A stretch of 35,961 nt of DNA from Chitinophagaceae bacterium (GTDB lineage: Bacteria > Bacteroidota > Bacteroidia > Chitinophagales > Chitinophagaceae): the NCBI GenBank assembly GCA_017998385.1, contig JAGODE010000014.1, positions 1 through 35,961 on the forward strand, given 5' to 3'. Shown here in pieces: positions 1 to 9,111 of the stretch (the stretch's first letter is position 1; the number at the start of each line of letters is the position of its first letter). Under the pieces are notes generated by a model. It made no database searches. It was given only the letters and a program-made list of their open reading frames with translations, and was not told the origin of the DNA. Both the position numbers and the translations under genes were made by a program.

Positions 1-1937
1 ATCCTATATTGCTCAACCAGGCAGAGTATCGCCGTAATTACAACAGCACGGCCAACTTCAGCGGTTATTTCAATTATGAAATCAATCGTTTCCTGTCATT
101 CCGCTCTACACTGGGTTACGATATCAGCAATGTGCGCCAGAATGCATTTAATGACACTATTACTTCTATAGCCCGGCAAAACTCCAACATGCCAACGGCT
201 TCTATCAACACGCAAACCCGCAATACACTGAATAATTCCAATGTACTCAGCTTTACTATGAACAAGTCGGGCACTGCTTTCAGTGACGGCAACGATCTGG
301 ATGTAGTACTTGGTCAGGAGTTGTTTGAAACAGTATATAAGACCTATGGTATCGAAACCCGTTATTTTCCCATAGGTATTACGCCCAAAGCGGCGTTGGG
401 TAATATGGGCCTGGGCAGTGCTCCTGCCGGTGCCACACAACCTCCGCCCACCTCGACCGAAGCTACCAGCCGTGTTTTCTCTTTCTTCGGCCGCGTCAAT
501 TATGCGTTTGATAAAAAATACCTGGCAAGTTTCACCCTGCGTGCAGATGGGTCCAGCAAGTTTGCCGAAGGTAACCGCTGGGGATATTTCCCTTCCGGCA
601 CCCTCGCCTGGCGTATTTCAGAAGAGCGCTTTATGGAGAACCTGAAGCCAACGATCAGTGATCTGAAGCTGCGTATGAGCTATGGCCGTGCAGGTAATAA
701 CCGCATCAACGATTTTCTTTATCTCACACAGTTTGTAGCCAACACCTATTACAGCATCAACGACCAGCTGATTACGGCTTTCCGCCCTTCCGAACTGGCC
801 AATGCCAACCTGGTGTGGGAGACAACGGTTTCTCGCAACCTGGGTCTGGATATCGGTTTATTCAATGATCGTTTGCAAATCTCAGCTGATGCATATAAGA
901 ATACAACGAGCGACCTGCTGGTAAATGTACCCGTACCCACCAGTTCGGGATACACGCAGCAGATCCAGAACGTGGGAGCTACTTCCAATAAAGGAATTGA
1001 GCTGCAGATCAATGGTACGCCTGTTGCCAACCGCAACTTTACCTGGCGTGCCAACTTCAATATTTCCTTTAATAAAAACAATATTGAAACACTGGGTAAA
1101 TACCAGGACTTCTTCCTGTTTTCGTCAGGATGGGGTGGTGCCAACCAGCCGGCTGACTACCTTGTAAAACCCGGCCAGCCAGTGGGTACTATCTGGGGAC
1201 TGTTTACAGATGGTTATTATACAGTGAACGATTTTGATTATAATAATGGCGTGTATACACTGAAAGCAAATGTGGCCAACAACTCCGGTATCACAGCTAC
1301 CGCACCTCAGCCAGGGATGCTGAAATTTAAGGATACCAATGGTGACAATGTGATCGATGATAAGGATCGTGGAATCATCGGTAATACACAGCCTAAATTC
1401 TTTGGTGGTCTGAATCAGCAGTTTTCTTACAGCAACTTTGATCTCAGTATTTTCTTAAACTTCCAGGTGGGCAATGATGTGTATAATGCCAACAAGCTGG
1501 AGTTTACCAGTGGCTACACGGTCAATTCAAATCTGCTGAGCAGCATGAATGACCGCTGGCGCACGGTTGATGAAAATGGTGTGGTGGTCACCGATCCGGC
1601 TGCCCTGGCCAAGCTGAATGAAAATGCGAAACTGTGGGCGCCCCTTCGCAGTGCCAGTTCTTTTTATGTGCACTCGTGGGCTATCGAAGATGGTTCTTTT
1701 CTTCGGGTCAATAATATTACGCTCGGTTATTCCCTGCCTTCCAAATTGCTGAAGCGGGCAAAGATTGAAAACTTCAGAGTGTATGCTACTGTCAACAATC
1801 TGGCTGTCTGGACCCGTTACACAGGGTATGATCCGGAGGTGAATACGCGTCGCAGCACCCCACTCACTCCAGGTGTGGATTACTCTGCGTATCCGCGCAG
1901 CCGCGCCTTTATCTGTGGACTTAATCTTACCTTCTAA
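1..1937 (+). CDS. SusC/RagA-family TonB-dependent outer-membrane receptor, 5' truncated
   Basis: This is the C-terminal two thirds of a SusC-like barrel, the outer-membrane channel that imports glycan oligomers with TonB energy. The reading frame is open to the left edge (first full codon at base 3), so the plug, the TonB box and the signal peptide lie outside the window. About 645 residues remain of a family that is usually about 1000 residues long. The visible part has the alternating aromatic and polar strands of a beta-barrel, the typical phrases YFPSGTLAWRISEE and DANGD-like DTNGDNVID in a loop, and ends in a hydrophobic terminal strand with a final Phe (GLNLTF), the usual outer-membrane insertion signal. 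A SusD gene follows after 20 bp and pectin enzymes follow that, so pectic oligosaccharides are the inferred cargo. I am very sure of the family. The substrate is inferred from context only. Confidence 0.95.
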   Translation, partial: PILLNQAEYRRNYNSTANFSGYFNYEINRFLSFRSTLGYDISNVRQNAFNDTITSIARQNSNMPTASINTQTRNTLNNSNVLSFTMNKSGTAFSDGNDLDVVLGQELFETVYKTYGIETRYFPIGITPKAALGNMGLGSAPAGATQPPPTSTEATSRVFSFFGRVNYAFDKKYLASFTLRADGSSKFAEGNRWGYFPSGTLAWRISEERFMENLKPTISDLKLRMSYGRAGNNRINDFLYLTQFVANTYYSINDQLITAFRPSELANANLVWETTVSRNLGLDIGLFNDRLQISADAYKNTTSDLLVNVPVPTSSGYTQQIQNVGATSNKGIELQINGTPVANRNFTWRANFNISFNKNNIETLGKYQDFFLFSSGWGGANQPADYLVKPGQPVGTIWGLFTDGYYTVNDFDYNNGVYTLKANVANNSGITATAPQPGMLKFKDTNGDNVIDDKDRGIIGNTQPKFFGGLNQQFSYSNFDLSIFLNFQVGNDVYNANKLEFTSGYTVNSNLLSSMNDRWRTVDENGVVVTDPAALAKLNENAKLWAPLRSASSFYVHSWAIEDGSFLRVNNITLGYSLPSKLLKRAKIENFRVYATVNNLAVWTRYTGYDPEVNTRRSTPLTPGVDYSAYPRSRAFICGLNLTF

Positions 1938-1957
1938 ACCCTTCAACAAAGAATAAA

Positions 1958-3724
1958 ATGAAAGCAAATGCATTTTCAAAATGGGCCGTTACAGTACTCA
2001 TGACTGCAGGCGCATCCTTGCTGTTGGGGTCCTGTAAAAAATACCTGAACGTAGAGCCGGTATCTTCTTTCGGCACAGATTATATTTTCAGTAATACTAC
2101 CAATGCCGACCTGGCCGTGATGGGAGCCTATTCGGCCCTGGGCGGCGACCAGGGGTATGGTATCCGCATCAGCATGTATTATCCGTATGATAACGATGAA
2201 ATGATGGGACAAAGCGGTGCAGCCGGCGACAACGAACGCCGTGATATTGCCCGCTACAATGCGAAACCCAGTAATACGCAGTTGGCCAACCCCTTCAATC
2301 AGTTGTATGCCGGCATCGAACGGGCCAATATCTGTATTTACAATATTCCCCGCATGAGCATGTACAACAATGGATCGGAATCTGAAAAGAAAAAGTTGCG
2401 TCATCTGTATGGTGAAGCGCTTACACTGCGTGCACAGTTTTATATGGAGCTGATCCGCAACTGGGGCGATGTGCCAGCCCAGTTTTTACCATCCAGCCTC
2501 GAAACGGATCTTTTCAAATCAAAAACAGATCGCGATACAATTTATGACCGGCTGCTGGCCGACCTGGCCGAAGCTACTACGCTGGTACCCTGGCGTACGG
2601 AAAGCACGGTTACCAATGAACGCATCACACAGGGTGCTGTACGCGGACTGCGTGCACGCATTGCACTCTATCGCGGCGGATACTCGCTGCGCAGGAGCAA
2701 ACAAATGGAACGTGCAGCCAATTATAAAGATTTTTACCAGATAGCCCGGCAGGAGTGTGAAGCCATTATGGCTCGTCCGCAGGATCATAATCTTAATCCC
2801 AGCTTCAAAGCGGTATTCAAAGACGCCATCTGTGCGCACCGCCAGGAACCCAATGGAGAAATTCTCTGGGAGGTGGGCATGACCGGTGGTGGCAGTGGTT
2901 TTGGTGACAGTAAGCTGGGTTATTACAACGGCCCGCGCTACAACAATACAGGCAACTCTGCCCTTACTATTTTACCTACTTATTTCTATTCGTTCGACCC
3001 GCAGGATACCCGTCGTGATGTGACCTGCGCTCCTTATGATATTACGCAGAGTCTAAACCTTACAGGCCGTACCCTGCAGACCATGGTAGATGGCAAGTTT
3101 CGCCGCGACTGGACTTCGCAGCTCACTTCGCAGGCGCAGTATTTTGGCACCAACTGGCCCATGATCCGCTTTTCAGATGTGTTGCTCATGTTTGCAGAGG
3201 CTGATAATGAACTCAACAACGGTCCAAGCGCAGCGGCCATTGCGGCTTATGAAAAAGTGCGGGTACGTGCTTTTGGCGGAAATGCTTCACTGATCGGCAC
3301 AACGCCCACAGACTATGCCGGATTTTTTGCTGCCGTGCGTAATGAGCGTATGCTCGAACTGGGTGGTGAAGGTATCCGTAAGTATGATCTTATTCGCTGG
3401 AATATGCTGGGTCAGCGTCTTGCCGAAGCGAAAGCAGCCATGCAGGCTATGGTTAATAAAGAAGCCCCTTATCAAAATTTGCCTGCCAAAATGTATTACC
3501 TGGCCAATTCACCCACGCTGGTGTGGAGTAATTCATTTTATGAGCCGGCACCGGCCACAGCGCCTACCGGCTATGTAGAGGTAGCGTGGGTGGGAAGTGG
3601 CGTTACCACTACGCTCATCAATATCATAGCATCCAATTTCACTGCCAATAAGAGTGAATTGCTGCCTTTGCCGCAGGCAAGTATTGATGCCAACCCCAAC
3701 CTTAAACAGGATTATGGTTATTGA
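1958..3724 (+). CDS. SusD/RagB-family surface glycan-binding lipoprotein
   Basis: A SusD-like lipoprotein caps the SusC channel and hands glycan to it at the cell surface. The 588-residue length fits the family. The N-terminus is a lipoprotein signal peptide with lipobox LGSC and lipidated Cys26, followed by KKYLNVEP, a common SusD opening. Helical TPR-like segments (YAGIERANICIYNIP, YGEALTLRAQFYMELIRNWG) occupy the first third. The RFSDVLLMFAEADNE phrase near residue 410 and the C-terminal phrase LPLPQASIDANPNLKQ are characteristic of the family. It starts 20 bp after the SusC stop, so the two are surely co-transcribed. Pectic oligosaccharide binding is inferred from the downstream enzymes. 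Confidence 0.95.
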   Translation: MKANAFSKWAVTVLMTAGASLLLGSCKKYLNVEPVSSFGTDYIFSNTTNADLAVMGAYSALGGDQGYGIRISMYYPYDNDEMMGQSGAAGDNERRDIARYNAKPSNTQLANPFNQLYAGIERANICIYNIPRMSMYNNGSESEKKKLRHLYGEALTLRAQFYMELIRNWGDVPAQFLPSSLETDLFKSKTDRDTIYDRLLADLAEATTLVPWRTESTVTNERITQGAVRGLRARIALYRGGYSLRRSKQMERAANYKDFYQIARQECEAIMARPQDHNLNPSFKAVFKDAICAHRQEPNGEILWEVGMTGGGSGFGDSKLGYYNGPRYNNTGNSALTILPTYFYSFDPQDTRRDVTCAPYDITQSLNLTGRTLQTMVDGKFRRDWTSQLTSQAQYFGTNWPMIRFSDVLLMFAEADNELNNGPSAAAIAAYEKVRVRAFGGNASLIGTTPTDYAGFFAAVRNERMLELGGEGIRKYDLIRWNMLGQRLAEAKAAMQAMVNKEAPYQNLPAKMYYLANSPTLVWSNSFYEPAPATAPTGYVEVAWVGSGVTTTLINIIASNFTANKSELLPLPQASIDANPNLKQDYGY

Positions 3725-3749
3725 TATGACTCCTAAAAAATATTGACAG

Positions 3750-5414
3750 ATGAAATCAACAACATATAACAATTTGCTCCGCCTGCTCACTCCCATTGTG
3801 GTGCTGCTGTTGCTGGCAGGTTGCAAAAAAACAAAAGACGAAACCCTTAACCTGCCCCGCCAGTTTATGCCGGGGACTATCAAGGTTACTGCAGGTGAAA
3901 CGCAGGCCAAACTGGACTGGGGGGCTTCGCAGTTTGCCAGTGCAGGTATGACCTATACCGTCGAAGTATCGACCGATACTATGTTTCAAGCACCGGCGCC
4001 AATTTCAAAACAGACAGAGACGCCATCACTTATCCTCACAGAAACCGAGCTCGAGATCGAAACGAAATATTATGCACGTGTAAAAGCCAATGCCGTAGGT
4101 AATACTGCCGAATCTTACTGGGTGCACAGCAATGGATTCCGTATTACCGGTGAGCAGATATTTTCGGCTGTACTGGATGCGGAGCTGAAAGATAAATCGG
4201 TCATTCTGCGCTGGCGTCCTTATGCCGGTCTTACACGCATCATGCTTACGCCTGCTGCCGGCGGCACAAGCCGCGAGATACCGCTTAGTGCCGACGATGT
4301 GACCGATGCGATGAAGCTCATCGAAGGCCTCACAGCGCAGACGGCTTATGTGGCTACGATATATCAGAATAATGTACGCAAAGGAGTGATCAGCTTTACT
4401 ACAAAAGAGCCCAGCATTTACTCAATTGTACTTACACCGGCCGATGATCTGCTGGCCGCAGTAGCTGCCGCTGCTGACGGAGACCTGATAGGTCTGCAGC
4501 CCGGTACGTATAATTGTGTAGATGGTACGGGCGCATATGCCAACCTGGTGATAGAAGGTAAGACGGTGGGAATTGCCTCTGTATCTGATAATCCCGCCGA
4601 TACAAAAGTCAATTACCGGGAGGTGACGCTGAAGGGCACGGGTGCTGGCGTACGCCTGCGGGGTATCGGCTTTGATGGGCTGGCTGCCGGTACAGCCTCC
4701 GCTTATTTTATCAACCTGGTAGGTCTTGCCAGTGATGCAGAAGCCGCCACGTTTAAAAATGTGATTGTAGATAATTGCGTGGTAAGCAATATGGGCAACT
4801 GCTTTTTCCGAGGTAACCGTGCGGCAAATAATGCCCATAAAATCGATACAATCCGGATTGCCAACAGCATTATAACTGACAGCCGCTATCTCAGCGCCTA
4901 TACTTTCTTTACCATGGAAAAGCTGGAGTTCAAGAGCCTGGAAATGATCAACTCTACTTTCAACAGGCTGGGACGCGCTATCATAGGATACAGTACCAAT
5001 ATTACCGTGCCGCTAGTGCCCCGTATTGTAATTGATCAGTGTACGATCAACAGCTTTGGCCGCGATGGACGTAACAACTTTTTTGTTGACGCAAATGCCA
5101 ACCAGCTTACACTCACTATCGAAAATTCTATTATTGCCAATACGCCCATGAGTGGTCAGACTACCGGTACCAGCCTCATACGGGGCTCTGCTACGACGGC
5201 TACTATGCGCAATTGCAATTACTTTAATCTGACAGATGGTGCGGCTACACCCACCAGCCTCAGCTTTCCGGCACTTGTTACCCAGCAAAACAATACAACA
5301 GTTAACCTGGGATGGACAGAGAGTCAGAATACATTCACATTGCCGGCCGGATCTGATTTGCGGACAGCCAGCAGCAGCGGAGGAGCCATAGGCGATCCAC
5401 GCTGGGCATTATAA
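3750..5414 (+). CDS. SusE-position lipoprotein with two Fn3-like modules and a DUF4957/DUF5123-like beta-helix
   Basis: This is a predicted surface lipoprotein of 554 residues, with lipobox LAGC and Cys25 followed by KK. After a short linker come two fibronectin-III-like modules, roughly residues 40-130 (containing TYTVEVSTDT and KYYARVKANA) and 137-222. The rest (about 230-553) looks like a right-handed beta-helix, with repeated short strands and Asn/Ile ladders such as VIVDNCVVSNMGNCFFRGN and IVIDQCTINSFGRDGRNN. That pattern matches the DUF4957 and DUF5123 families found in Bacteroidota pectin loci. I see no pectate-lyase calcium site or polygalacturonase Asp motifs, so binding rather than cleavage is the more likely role. 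It sits 25 bp after susD in the position of SusE/SusF accessory binding proteins. The family call is fairly firm; the function is inferred. Confidence 0.8.
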   Translation: MKSTTYNNLLRLLTPIVVLLLLAGCKKTKDETLNLPRQFMPGTIKVTAGETQAKLDWGASQFASAGMTYTVEVSTDTMFQAPAPISKQTETPSLILTETELEIETKYYARVKANAVGNTAESYWVHSNGFRITGEQIFSAVLDAELKDKSVILRWRPYAGLTRIMLTPAAGGTSREIPLSADDVTDAMKLIEGLTAQTAYVATIYQNNVRKGVISFTTKEPSIYSIVLTPADDLLAAVAAAADGDLIGLQPGTYNCVDGTGAYANLVIEGKTVGIASVSDNPADTKVNYREVTLKGTGAGVRLRGIGFDGLAAGTASAYFINLVGLASDAEAATFKNVIVDNCVVSNMGNCFFRGNRAANNAHKIDTIRIANSIITDSRYLSAYTFFTMEKLEFKSLEMINSTFNRLGRAIIGYSTNITVPLVPRIVIDQCTINSFGRDGRNNFFVDANANQLTLTIENSIIANTPMSGQTTGTSLIRGSATTATMRNCNYFNLTDGAATPTSLSFPALVTQQNNTTVNLGWTESQNTFTLPAGSDLRTASSSGGAIGDPRWAL

Positions 5415-5429
5415 AATTTATTAACCCAG

Positions 5430-5460
5430 GATCAGGTGTGGCGCCGTGCTGCACCTGATC
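5430..5460 (+). other. Intercistronic stem-loop between the SusCDE block and the enzyme genes
   Basis: GATCAGGTG (5430-5438) pairs perfectly with CACCTGATC (5452-5460). Four further inner pairs (TGGC with GCTG, two of them G-U type) leave a 5-nt loop, giving a 13-bp stem. No T-run follows, so it is not a standard intrinsic terminator. It lies 15 bp after the SusE-position stop and touches the first possible ATG of the pectate lyase. It could stabilise the upstream mRNA end, attenuate read-through or limit initiation at 5462. Confidence 0.6.
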
Positions 5461-5476
5461 AATGAGGCATTACCCC

Positions 5477-6925
5477 ATGAACTGTACTTACCTGTTTACA
5501 CACCATAGTCATAAAGCCGCGCGCAGCGGCCTTTTGGCTTTTTTTATATGCCTGTTGGGCCAGTATAGTCAGGCACAGGTCATTGCTTTTCCCGGTGCAG
5601 AAGGTTATGGAAAATATACGACCGGAGGGCGGGGAGGGAAAGTGATGCTGGTATCCAATCTGAACGATGATGGCCCGGGCAGTTTTCGTGCCGCGGCCAC
5701 AGCCCGTCACCCGCGCATAATAGTATTCAGTGTGTCGGGAACCATTCACTTAAACTCGGCAGTAGTGATCAGGGGCGATGTGACTATTGCCGGACAAACC
5801 GCGCCTGGTGATGGTATTTGCCTGGCAGACTATCCGGTATCGCTTGGGGGCGACAATATCATTGTGCGTTATCTCCGTTTCCGATTAGGCGATCGTTTTC
5901 AGAACAAAGGCAAAGTACATGGTAGTGGCCACGATGATGCTTTTGGCGGCAACCGCAAAAAGAATATCATTATCGACCATTGCAGCATGAGCTGGAGCAC
6001 CGATGAAGCTTTTACGGTATACGATGGCGACAGTACCACCCTGCAGTGGAATATTATTTCTGAACCATTGAATTACTCCTATCATTTCGAAAAAGGCGAT
6101 ACCGATTACGAAAATCATGGCTATGGAGGTATATGGGGCGGTCGTCACCTGACGGCTCACCACAACCTCTTTGCTCATTGCATAAGCCGTAATCCGCGTT
6201 TTGCCGGTATACGCAGCAGTCCGGAAGAACTCGTTGAGTTTGCCAATAATGTAATCTACAACTGGGGGCACAACAGCGTGTATGGCGGCGAAGGAGGCAG
6301 GTATACGATGATCAACAATTATTACAAATACGGGCCATCTACCTCTTCTTCTGTACGGTACCGGATTGTAAACCCCACGCGGCAGGATCAGCCCGCTATT
6401 TATTACGGGCAATTTTATGTCGACGGAAATTATGTAGATGGTGCAAAAGATGTTTCCCGCAACAATTACCTGGGTATACATCCTGACAAGAAAGCGACCG
6501 ATGCAGATAAGCGCGCTGCCACACTGGCCAAACCAGCGGCTGCGCTGTCAGCGAAATGGCAAACAGCAACAGATGCCTATACCTGTGTACTGCAATGTGC
6601 CGGAGCCAGTCTGCCACGGCGTGATGCCGTAGATACGCGTATTGTGGAAGAAGTTAAAAACCGCACCGGCCGAATTATAGATGTACAGGGAGGTTATGCA
6701 CATGGCACGCCCTATGAGGTGAGTCAGGCGGCCTGGCCGGTGCTGGCTACAGCAACGGCACCTGCTGATACCGATGGCGATGGCATGCCCGATGAATGGG
6801 AGCGCAGCAAAGGGCTTGACCCAAACAATGCGGCAGATGCCGGCGCATATACGCTGGATAAATTATATACCAATATAGAAGTTTTCATTAACAGCCTGGT
6901 GTCTGATAAGACTTCAGAAAAATAA
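5477..6925 (+). CDS. Exported pectate lyase, polysaccharide lyase family 1 type
   Basis: The enzyme cleaves polygalacturonate by beta-elimination, giving unsaturated oligogalacturonides. The mature protein starts with AFPGAEGYGKYTTGGRGG, the classic opening of Bacteroidota PL1-type lyases, and keeps ISGTIHL-like FSVSGTIHLNS, VTIAGQTAPGDGI, DHCSMSWSTDE and HNLFAHCISRNPRF, the last carrying the conserved Arg region of the active-site face. Near the C-terminus DTDGDGMPDEWE (about residues 431-442) is a calcium-binding loop common in these proteins. I prefer the ATG at 5477 over 5462. The upstream ATG abuts a stable stem-loop, while the GAGG at 5464-5467 sits at a suitable distance from 5477. Either start gives a signal peptide ending near QYSQAQ. 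The product feeds GH105 and KduI/KduD downstream. Confidence 0.92.
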   Translation: MNCTYLFTHHSHKAARSGLLAFFICLLGQYSQAQVIAFPGAEGYGKYTTGGRGGKVMLVSNLNDDGPGSFRAAATARHPRIIVFSVSGTIHLNSAVVIRGDVTIAGQTAPGDGICLADYPVSLGGDNIIVRYLRFRLGDRFQNKGKVHGSGHDDAFGGNRKKNIIIDHCSMSWSTDEAFTVYDGDSTTLQWNIISEPLNYSYHFEKGDTDYENHGYGGIWGGRHLTAHHNLFAHCISRNPRFAGIRSSPEELVEFANNVIYNWGHNSVYGGEGGRYTMINNYYKYGPSTSSSVRYRIVNPTRQDQPAIYYGQFYVDGNYVDGAKDVSRNNYLGIHPDKKATDADKRAATLAKPAAALSAKWQTATDAYTCVLQCAGASLPRRDAVDTRIVEEVKNRTGRIIDVQGGYAHGTPYEVSQAAWPVLATATAPADTDGDGMPDEWERSKGLDPNNAADAGAYTLDKLYTNIEVFINSLVSDKTSEK

Positions 6926-6932
6926 CCGGAGT

Positions 6933-7682
6933 ATGAAAAAATCACTGCTCTGTATTGTTTATTTGGTGATCTTGTGTTCATTTCAAATGCCTGCAACATC
7001 ACGTATACATATCTACCTGGCTGGTGATTCTACCATGTCGGTTAAGCAGAAAAAAGCCTGGCCCGAAACCGGATGGGGAATGCCTTTTTCCACTTTCTGG
7101 GATTCGGCAGTAGTAGTAGATAACCGGGCTATGAATGGCAGAAGTACCAAAACATTTATACTGGAAGGCCGCTGGCAATCCATCGCCGAAGCGCTGGTAC
7201 CGGGTGATTACGTATTCATTCAGTTTGGTCACAATGATGAGTCTGTAGAAAAGAAAGAGCGCTATACCCCACCGGATTCTTTTCAGCTTAACCTGCGTCG
7301 TTTTGTAACAGAAGTGCGGGCTCGCAAGGCCGTACCCGTTTTATTTACCCCCGTATCGCGACGTAAGTTTGATAATTCTGGTCAGGCCCTGGAAACGCAC
7401 AGTGTATACACTCCACTCGTAAAGGCTGTAGCAGCCGGCATGAAAGTGCCTTTGATTGATCTCGATGGGCGCAGCAGGGCTTTGTACCAGGAGTTGGGTG
7501 ATGCGGGATCGCGCCTCCTGTTTTTACAACTCAAACCCGGCGAGCATCCCAATTACCCCCAGGGAAAAGAAGACAACACACATTTCAACGAATTGGGCGC
7601 GCGGCTGATAGCCCAACTGGTGCTGGCAGATATACGTAAAGCATTACCGGAACTGGCTGATCATATCATAAAAACGGAGTGA
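6933..7682 (+). CDS. Exported SGNH-hydrolase, rhamnogalacturonan acetylesterase (CE12) type
   Basis: The predicted role is removing acetyl groups from pectin backbones so that lyases and hydrolases can act. The 249-residue protein has a signal peptide (cleavage near residues 20-24) and the SGNH blocks in order: GDST with nucleophile Ser33, NGRS with oxyanion Gly69, GHND with Asn101, and DNTHF with Asp214 and His217. The short length and the sequence around block I (YLAGDSTM) match rhamnogalacturonan acetylesterases such as YesT/RhgT. It begins 7 bp after the pectate lyase and its stop overlaps the region just upstream of the pectinesterase start, so it is in the same operon. The acetylesterase family call is strong. 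Preference for rhamnogalacturonan over acetylated homogalacturonan cannot be decided from sequence. Confidence 0.88.
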   Translation: MKKSLLCIVYLVILCSFQMPATSRIHIYLAGDSTMSVKQKKAWPETGWGMPFSTFWDSAVVVDNRAMNGRSTKTFILEGRWQSIAEALVPGDYVFIQFGHNDESVEKKERYTPPDSFQLNLRRFVTEVRARKAVPVLFTPVSRRKFDNSGQALETHSVYTPLVKAVAAGMKVPLIDLDGRSRALYQELGDAGSRLLFLQLKPGEHPNYPQGKEDNTHFNELGARLIAQLVLADIRKALPELADHIIKTE

Positions 7683-7684
7683 CG

Positions 7685-8656
7685 ATGAAACGGCTCATCC
7701 CTGCATATATCCTGTTAATGATGCTGACCGGTACCACTGTGCTGGCTCAGCAGAGACTGGTGGTGGCGGCAGACGGGTCGGCAGCATTCAGCTCGGTGCA
7801 GGCTGCACTCGATGCAATAAGCCCCGGCACTACACAGCCGGTTGAGATATTTGTAAAAAAAGGGGTGTATCGGGAAGTAGTGATTGTGGATGCACGTAAA
7901 CCTCCTGTGAAACTGATCGGTGAGCAAAAAGATTCAACTGTTCTCATTTTTAATAATCATGCCGGCACGCGTTTGCCCAATGGTGATACACTCAATACCT
8001 GGACCTGCGCCAGCTTTTTTGTATACGCCAGCGATTTCAGTGCAGAAAATATCAGTTTTGCCAACGATGCGGGTTTCACTGCGGGCCAGGCTGTAGCACT
8101 TCGCATAGAAGGCAACAGGGCTTCTTTTATTAATTGCCGAATGACGGGCTTTCAGGATGTTTTATTTCTGAGCGGTAGCGGAGTAAAACATTATTTCCGT
8201 GACTGCTATATAGAAGGCACGACCGATTTCATTTTTGGAGCCGCAACGGCGGTTTTTCGTAATTGTCATATTCACAGCAGGAAAAATTCGCATGTTACGG
8301 CAGCATCCACCAATAGCATCATTCCTTATGGATTTGTATTTATAGACTGTAAGCTTACAGCAGACAGCAATATCAATAAAGTATCGCTGGGCAGACCCTG
8401 GTCACCCACCGCCAGTGTCACGTATATACGCTGCTGGATGGGCCGTCATATTACGGCAGCTGGTTGGGACAACTGGCGCAATGCTGCCAATGAGGCTACG
8501 GCTCGTTATGCAGAGTATAAAAGTACTGGCCCGGGTGGGCAGTCTGCAGGGCGGGTAAGCTGGGTAAAGCAATTAACCGAAACGGATCTTAAAAATTTTA
8601 CCATAGAAAAGATACTGGGTAGCTGGCAACCTGATCCTTCATTACCCGGTCTATGA
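7685..8656 (+). CDS. Exported pectinesterase (CE8), canonical active site
   Basis: It hydrolyses methyl esters of polygalacturonate, exposing acid groups for the lyase and polygalacturonase. From the ATG at 7685 it has 323 residues, with a signal peptide ending near VLAQQ. All CE8 motifs are present in order: GVYRE, QAVALR (Gln135), QDVLF (Gln157, catalytic Asp158), TDFIFG (Asp181 nucleophile) and LGRPW (Arg237). A GTG at 7679 is in frame, but the ATG at 7685 is preceded by GGAG at 7676-7679 with sensible spacing, so the ATG was chosen. The gene is packed against the CE12 esterase upstream, and its stop overlaps the next start (ATGA), suggesting translational coupling in both directions. Confidence 0.93.
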   Translation: MKRLIPAYILLMMLTGTTVLAQQRLVVAADGSAAFSSVQAALDAISPGTTQPVEIFVKKGVYREVVIVDARKPPVKLIGEQKDSTVLIFNNHAGTRLPNGDTLNTWTCASFFVYASDFSAENISFANDAGFTAGQAVALRIEGNRASFINCRMTGFQDVLFLSGSGVKHYFRDCYIEGTTDFIFGAATAVFRNCHIHSRKNSHVTAASTNSIIPYGFVFIDCKLTADSNINKVSLGRPWSPTASVTYIRCWMGRHITAAGWDNWRNAANEATARYAEYKSTGPGGQSAGRVSWVKQLTETDLKNFTIEKILGSWQPDPSLPGL

Positions 8657-9102
8657 TGAAAGCTAAACAACATACCATGAAGCAATTTTTTTTAGTGATC
8701 ATGAGTGCATTATTTTTTTCGGCCAGCCAGGCACAATCAAAACAGGAAACAGCAGTGGCCAATGCAGTGGAGCAATTGCGCCAGGCTATGATCGATCCTA
8801 CAGAAGCGAAACTCAGTAAGCTCGTAATGGCAGAACTGAGTTATGGGCACAGTGGCGGTAAACTCGAAGACAAAGCCACATTTATTCAAACGCTTGTTAG
8901 CGGCAAATCAGATTTTGTAACCATTGATCTGCTTGATCAAACGATTGCAGTAGTGGGTAAGACAGCGATTGTGCGTCATCTGTTAAAAGCGACTACCAAC
9001 GACGGAGGTAACCCCGGTCAGGTACAATTGCGGATATTATTGGTATGGCAGAAAACGAAAGCTGGCTGGAAGTTGCTCGCGCGTCAGGCAGTGAAAGCCT
9101 GA
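8653..9102 (+). CDS. Small exported NTF2-like (DUF4440-type) protein
   Basis: The product is 149 residues with a signal peptide ending at SASQAQ. The mature part has the helix-plus-curved-sheet pattern of NTF2/SnoaL-like proteins: AVANAVEQLRQAMIDPTEAKL, then LSYGHSGGKLEDKATFIQTL, then strands ending in VQLRILLVWQKTKAGWKLLARQ. That last phrase is the typical DUF4440 ending. The start at 8653 overlaps the pectinesterase stop by ATGA, while the ATG at 8677 (MKQFFL) would give a more compact signal peptide; both are possible. No catalytic function is assigned to the exported members of this family. Its place between two pectin-degrading enzymes suggests a periplasmic lactone- or uronate-related role, but this is only inference. 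Confidence 0.75.
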   Translation: MMKAKQHTMKQFFLVIMSALFFSASQAQSKQETAVANAVEQLRQAMIDPTEAKLSKLVMAELSYGHSGGKLEDKATFIQTLVSGKSDFVTIDLLDQTIAVVGKTAIVRHLLKATTNDGGNPGQVQLRILLVWQKTKAGWKLLARQAVKA

Positions 9103-9111
9103 TAAGCTTTT

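Noticed and set aside
5885-6481. 198-codon minus-strand open frame inside the pectate lyase gene
   Set aside because: It is a shadow of the lyase coding sequence with no start signal or domain.
7679-7684. GTG start for the first pectinesterase
   Set aside because: The ATG two codons later has a GGAG at proper spacing and gives a standard signal peptide.
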